From: Brachynemurus nebulosus
Taxonomy: Eukaryota; Arthropoda; Insecta; Neuroptera; Myrmeleontidae
Assembly (NCBI GenBank): GCA_035578155.1
Contig: JAPWDM010000044.1
Location: forward strand, 1,266,001-1,330,000
Direction of reading: 5' to 3'
DNA length: 64,000 bases
How positions within the stretch are numbered: the stretch's first letter is position 1; each line of letters opens with the position of its first letter. The notes under the pieces are model-generated. The model ran no database searches, had not been told where the DNA came from, and was given only the letters and a program-made list of their open reading frames with translations. Positions 60,432 through 64,000 of this stretch are shown one piece after another. The position numbers were made by a program, and so were the translations under genes.

Positions 60432-63029
60432 AAATTTAAAAAATCGCTGTTTTGATATCTACATCGATAACTATTTACAGTATCTGCACAATTTTTAAAA
60501 AATATTCCCTATACAGAAACGGTCTCGTTACATTTGTATTATATGTATAGATTACCTATTAATGGCTCTTTATTTAAAATATTAATTTTTTTTTTTTTTA
60601 AATAAATCGCCCCCTGTTCTAGGAAATATATATTTTTTAAATTTTTATAAAATTTCTTATGAAAGTGAGCTTCTTAGACAATTTTATTTTGTATTAATGT
60701 ATTTTATTTTGTATTAATGTGAAACATGAACATTTAAATGTTGGCAATTTCTGTATTGTGGCGTTATCTATCTAGCGCGTTAGTTAACTACTTTATTTAA
60801 AAGTTCGAATAAAATTCCAGTCATTTTAATTTTTAATTGTTCAATAACTTCAGTACCTTCAGTATCATAAAAGCAAGCAAAATAATATTACAATTTATTT
60901 ATGTAGATACATATATGATGGAAAGTTAAGAAAAGAAAATGTTTTTTTGGAAGTTCGTGTTTAAGGTAAAATCGAAAAAACTTGGAAAATTTAATTAGTA
61001 ATTAATTTTTTTTAAATATTTTTAGGTTTGGTTGTAAATGAATCTACTGTTGATCTTTTAATATGATACTGAACTATTCATTATTTAAAATGAAAAATTG
61101 TGTACTTATTAGATGATGAAAATAAAAAATTAGTAGTTTGAAAAACCGAAACAAATCGACCGACGTCTTGAAAAAGTCTGTCGGGACACCGGAGCAACGG
61201 AGCTAGAACCGTGACAAATCCGGGAAAACCAAGACGTATGGACACTCTACACGGATTGTGAATGTTATAAACTTTAAGTTTTGATTTTTAAGCACATTAT
61301 GAGTGAAATTGAAAATTAACAACGTGTGAAATTTGACATTTTAGTTAAAGTGCATATAAAATATAATACCTACATGTTTTTATAAAAATGCAAATATAAA
61401 TAAATGTTTTCTGTTTTTTTTTTTTTTTTATTTTAATTGTTATTAATTATTTGGCTTTTTTAATAATTTAGAATTTTTCTGTCAAATGAATAAATTCTGA
61501 AAATATGAATTTATGACATAATTTCAGTAAAAGTGAAAATGAAATTTTTCACCCACACTTTTGTAGTGTCAATGTACATCACTGGATCCCAATTTTCAAA
61601 TGGATAGGTAATTTCAGTAGCGTAGAAACTAATTATTAAAAAATTGCAAACCAAATGTGTTTATATGATAATACGTACTTATAAAATTTATACACGTGTT
61701 CTTCCGAAAATCGTAAATACCTAATTAACTTTCTCTCGATGAAGTTGGATTGACAAACATTTACATTAGGGATGTTATGGATATTCGTAACCGTAACTAA
61801 AACTACCGATATCCGAAATAATTAAATATCCGAAACCGAAAGCGTATACGAAAATGAAAGTTTATAAGTCTAGTAAGTACTTAACACATTAAATATTTCA
61901 GTCCCTTTTTGACAATCTTGCCAGAACTTAAACACTTTTTTAAATATTTTTATTGTTAAAATCGAAACGTTATTTTGAAGCCGGTTAAAATTAATATATT
62001 TTACATTAAAATGTGTGGTCAATACAATCACCCGCTAGTTAATTATCGCTAGATTTGATGCTAGAAAATTGAGAAAAAACAGGTCATAGAGATTTTTTTT
62101 TTTATTTAGATTTTATTTGTAATGATTGAATTACAAAATTCAAAAGGATGTTAAAAAATGTGTGTATTCACTATGATCTTTTGCCTGTAGTAAATCCAGC
62201 TGCTCAAAATCGGTTCCAATATATCAGTTGGTCAGGACGGCATTTGTACATAATTTTAATATTTTCTTTAAGAAATAGTATTTTTTTTTTTAAATACTTG
62301 TTTGATTTTTTCAAGGCGAGTACTTTTTACGATGTGTGTTTACCAAATTCTACAAAATAATTTAAAAAAAAAACATTGTAACCCTACTATTTTGAAATTT
62401 TCAAAAAAATATCATGAAAATTACCTCATATATGCTTTTTCTGAGTTAATTATTGAAAAATATTCTATTTTCCGAGATTTTTAAGGTAAAACGAGCAGAT
62501 GTATGGTTTTTGTTAAACAAATTTCAGATCTTTAATACATTTTTGCCTTAAAAAAATAAATATTTAATATTTTCAAAAATGTATGATACAACTTGTCAAA
62601 ATTTAAAATAATTATTTGTTTTGTTGTCAAAAGAAAAAAAAAACTGAATGTGCAAATTTATTTACCACTAAAATGATGGGTTTATACATATAATTATAAT
62701 TTATAACGTAGTATTGTCATTTGGATAGAAAATTACGTAAAAATATTATTGTTTGAATATGATTTAACGTAATTTTTATGCGATTGTAGCAAGCTCTTAT
62801 TAATTTTAGGAAGGTGTAAACATCATCTAAATTCTGATCATATCACATAAAAAACTGCGCCGTGATTTTTTATCTAAAAAAAAAATGGAATAGAGATACA
62901 TTATAAAAACATTTAACTGACAAAGAAAAAGAATATAGCCGAATCGTTAAATTGGATTAAAAAAATCATGACATGCTACTTAAAAAGCGGTTTTTTTCGA
63001 ATTTAGCTCGTAAAAAATGAGACAGAAAA
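60432..63029. other. Noncoding stretch
   Basis: No gene. TTAGGGATGTTATGGATATT (about 61767) resembles the end of the MITE at 221 and is followed by CCGTAACTAAAACTACCGAT-type words; no right end found. A short GC-richer patch (61150-61240) has no partner. Confidence 0.4.
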
Positions 63030-63341
63030 AAAAAGAATGCGAGTGCGAGTGAAATGGAGAACGACATATTTCCTAGTTTTTCTCGAAAAGTAAGTAATTT
63101 AGAGCAACGGTATAAAAACATTTTTTATGCATTTTACCTTTTACTAGGGCTTGGTGTAAAAAAAAATTTGAAAAATTGCTTAATTCTGGCAAAAAACTCA
63201 TTTTGTTGACAAAAAACGCCCGGAAAACCTACTTCTGGGCATCCGACGTGTCTGGCTAACGAACTCATCCAACGATTTGGAAAATCGAATTCGCACACAA
63301 AATTTCATAAGCATTAAACGTTTCGTTCGAGAGTTATCGCG

Positions 63342-63410
<69 letters not shown>

Positions 63411-63530
63411 TTTAGTGAATATCATTTTCGTATTCTAGGGACCTCAAAACATATTTCTGATATGGTCTCGGGCTTAGGTCGCACCATGACACCTGGCGTA
63501 AAAGCTGAATTTCCAGTTTTGGAAATTCGC
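63030..63530 (+). repeat. Repeat family B copy with TA array
   Basis: TTTCTCGAAAAGTAAGTAAT, GGGCATCCGACGTGTCTGGC, TCGAGAGTTATCGCGCGGAT, then (TA)n (63344-63405), ATTTTAGTGAATATCATTTT and TTTTGGAAATTCGCTAAAAT. It closely follows the order of the 51655-52090 copy. Confidence 0.65.
63344..63405. repeat. (TA)n microsatellite
   Basis: About 30 TA units at the internal simple-repeat site of family B; the 28-kb copy has (CA)n there instead. Confidence 0.95.
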
Positions 63531-63951
63531 TAAAATTATAAGATTGTAGAAAAAATTTTGTGTGTAATTCGAGCACAAAATGACTTGCCGCTCTCATGAG
63601 ATTAACGCGCTCCGCCTGGCGGCGTCGCGCGTCAACATTCTCAATCGAGCGGCAAAGCACCATTTTGCGCTCTTAATACACAAATAACTATTGAAGCTTG
63701 CCGCTCTGTTTTGGATAGAAAATGGGTGACATGTCACGACTCTATTTATTATAGGGAGTTAGGAACTCTATGCTGAATCCTTTCTGTCTAAAATAAAATT
63801 GGGACACGAATTTTGATAGTCCGCTATTTTTGATCAAAAGTTCATTCAGCGGCTTGTCGCTCAATGACTCAATGTTAAAAGATACGAGATAGGACCCTTA
63901 TTCGACTCACTTTTGCGACAATATTACCAGCTGAATTGAACAGAAAACGAA
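63531..63951. other. Noncoding stretch
   Basis: Contains GACTCTATTTATTATAGGGA (63738-63757), inverted partner of 58781. A short GC-rich run (CGCCTGGCGGCGTCGCGCGT near 63615) stands out. No gene. Confidence 0.4.
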
Positions 63952-64000
63952 TATACCCCTGTCGCAACATCCTGCATAACATAGCGAATTTCCGTTTACA
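63952..64000 (+). repeat. Start of another family B copy, cut by window edge
   Basis: ATACCCCTGTCGCAACATCC then GCATAACATAGCGAATTTCC, running off the window. Confidence 0.6.

Overview
The window is animal nuclear DNA and almost certainly insect. It is very AT-rich, with long (TA)n arrays, introns with GT/AG boundaries, a TTAGG-type stretch (the arthropod telomere unit), dense nested DNA transposons and a Penelope-like retroelement. A hemipteran is my best guess but is not proven by the sequence.

One host gene is clear: the alpha subunit of the nascent polypeptide-associated complex (NACA) on the + strand. Its two main coding exons (46743-47153 and 47224-47490) lie 70 bp apart. A third mini-exon of only 15 nt (56516-56530) supplies the last four residues and stop after a 9-kb intron packed with repeats. 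An intron also ends directly at the start codon, so a noncoding 5' exon lies upstream; a candidate is near 46251-46303. Two further short ORFs have good splice sites on the minus strand (31967-32059 and 42864-42952) and may be exons of unrecognised host genes with large introns.

The rest is transposon terrain. From left to right: TA-flanked MITEs (0.2-1.4 kb); a 2-kb repeat family with an inserted element (4.36-6.25 kb); a 6-kb foldback structure with two 2.2-kb arms, each carrying a copy of the same 144-codon gene, one intact and one broken (7.3-13.4 kb); more foldback sequence (15.7-16.8 kb); a TA-flanked element whose TIRs contain a GGGTTACTTGAGCCC motif, with other elements inside it (17.5-19.5 kb); palindromes, including a foldback with tRNA-like arms (20.5-24.4 kb); a TTAA-flanked MITE; nested hAT-like elements (26.6-27.6 kb); a second copy of the 2-kb family interrupted by another repeat that itself holds an internally deleted mariner (28.2-30.6 kb); a decayed Penelope-like element with reverse transcriptase and GIY-YIG endonuclease (32.1-34.5 kb); repeats carrying a broken THAP-domain start (36-37.5 kb and inverted at 55.6-55.9 kb); several hAT-type elements with 8-bp target duplications (39.9-41.5 kb, 44.3-45.5 kb, 49.2-49.7 kb, 53.6-54.0 kb); a ~120-bp satellite (50.3-51.3 kb, with reversed units at 25.3-25.7 kb); a 1-kb near-perfect palindrome with a TA core (54.3-55.3 kb); and a PIF/Harbinger element with TAA target duplication and the first exon of its transposase (57.4-58.7 kb).

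The strongest candidate for something undescribed is the 7.3-13.4 kb foldback with its paired, outward-facing copies of a compact single-gene unit (TATA box, initiator-like site, ORF, poly(A) signal). All coordinates come from reading the sequence by eye; no alignment or database search was run.
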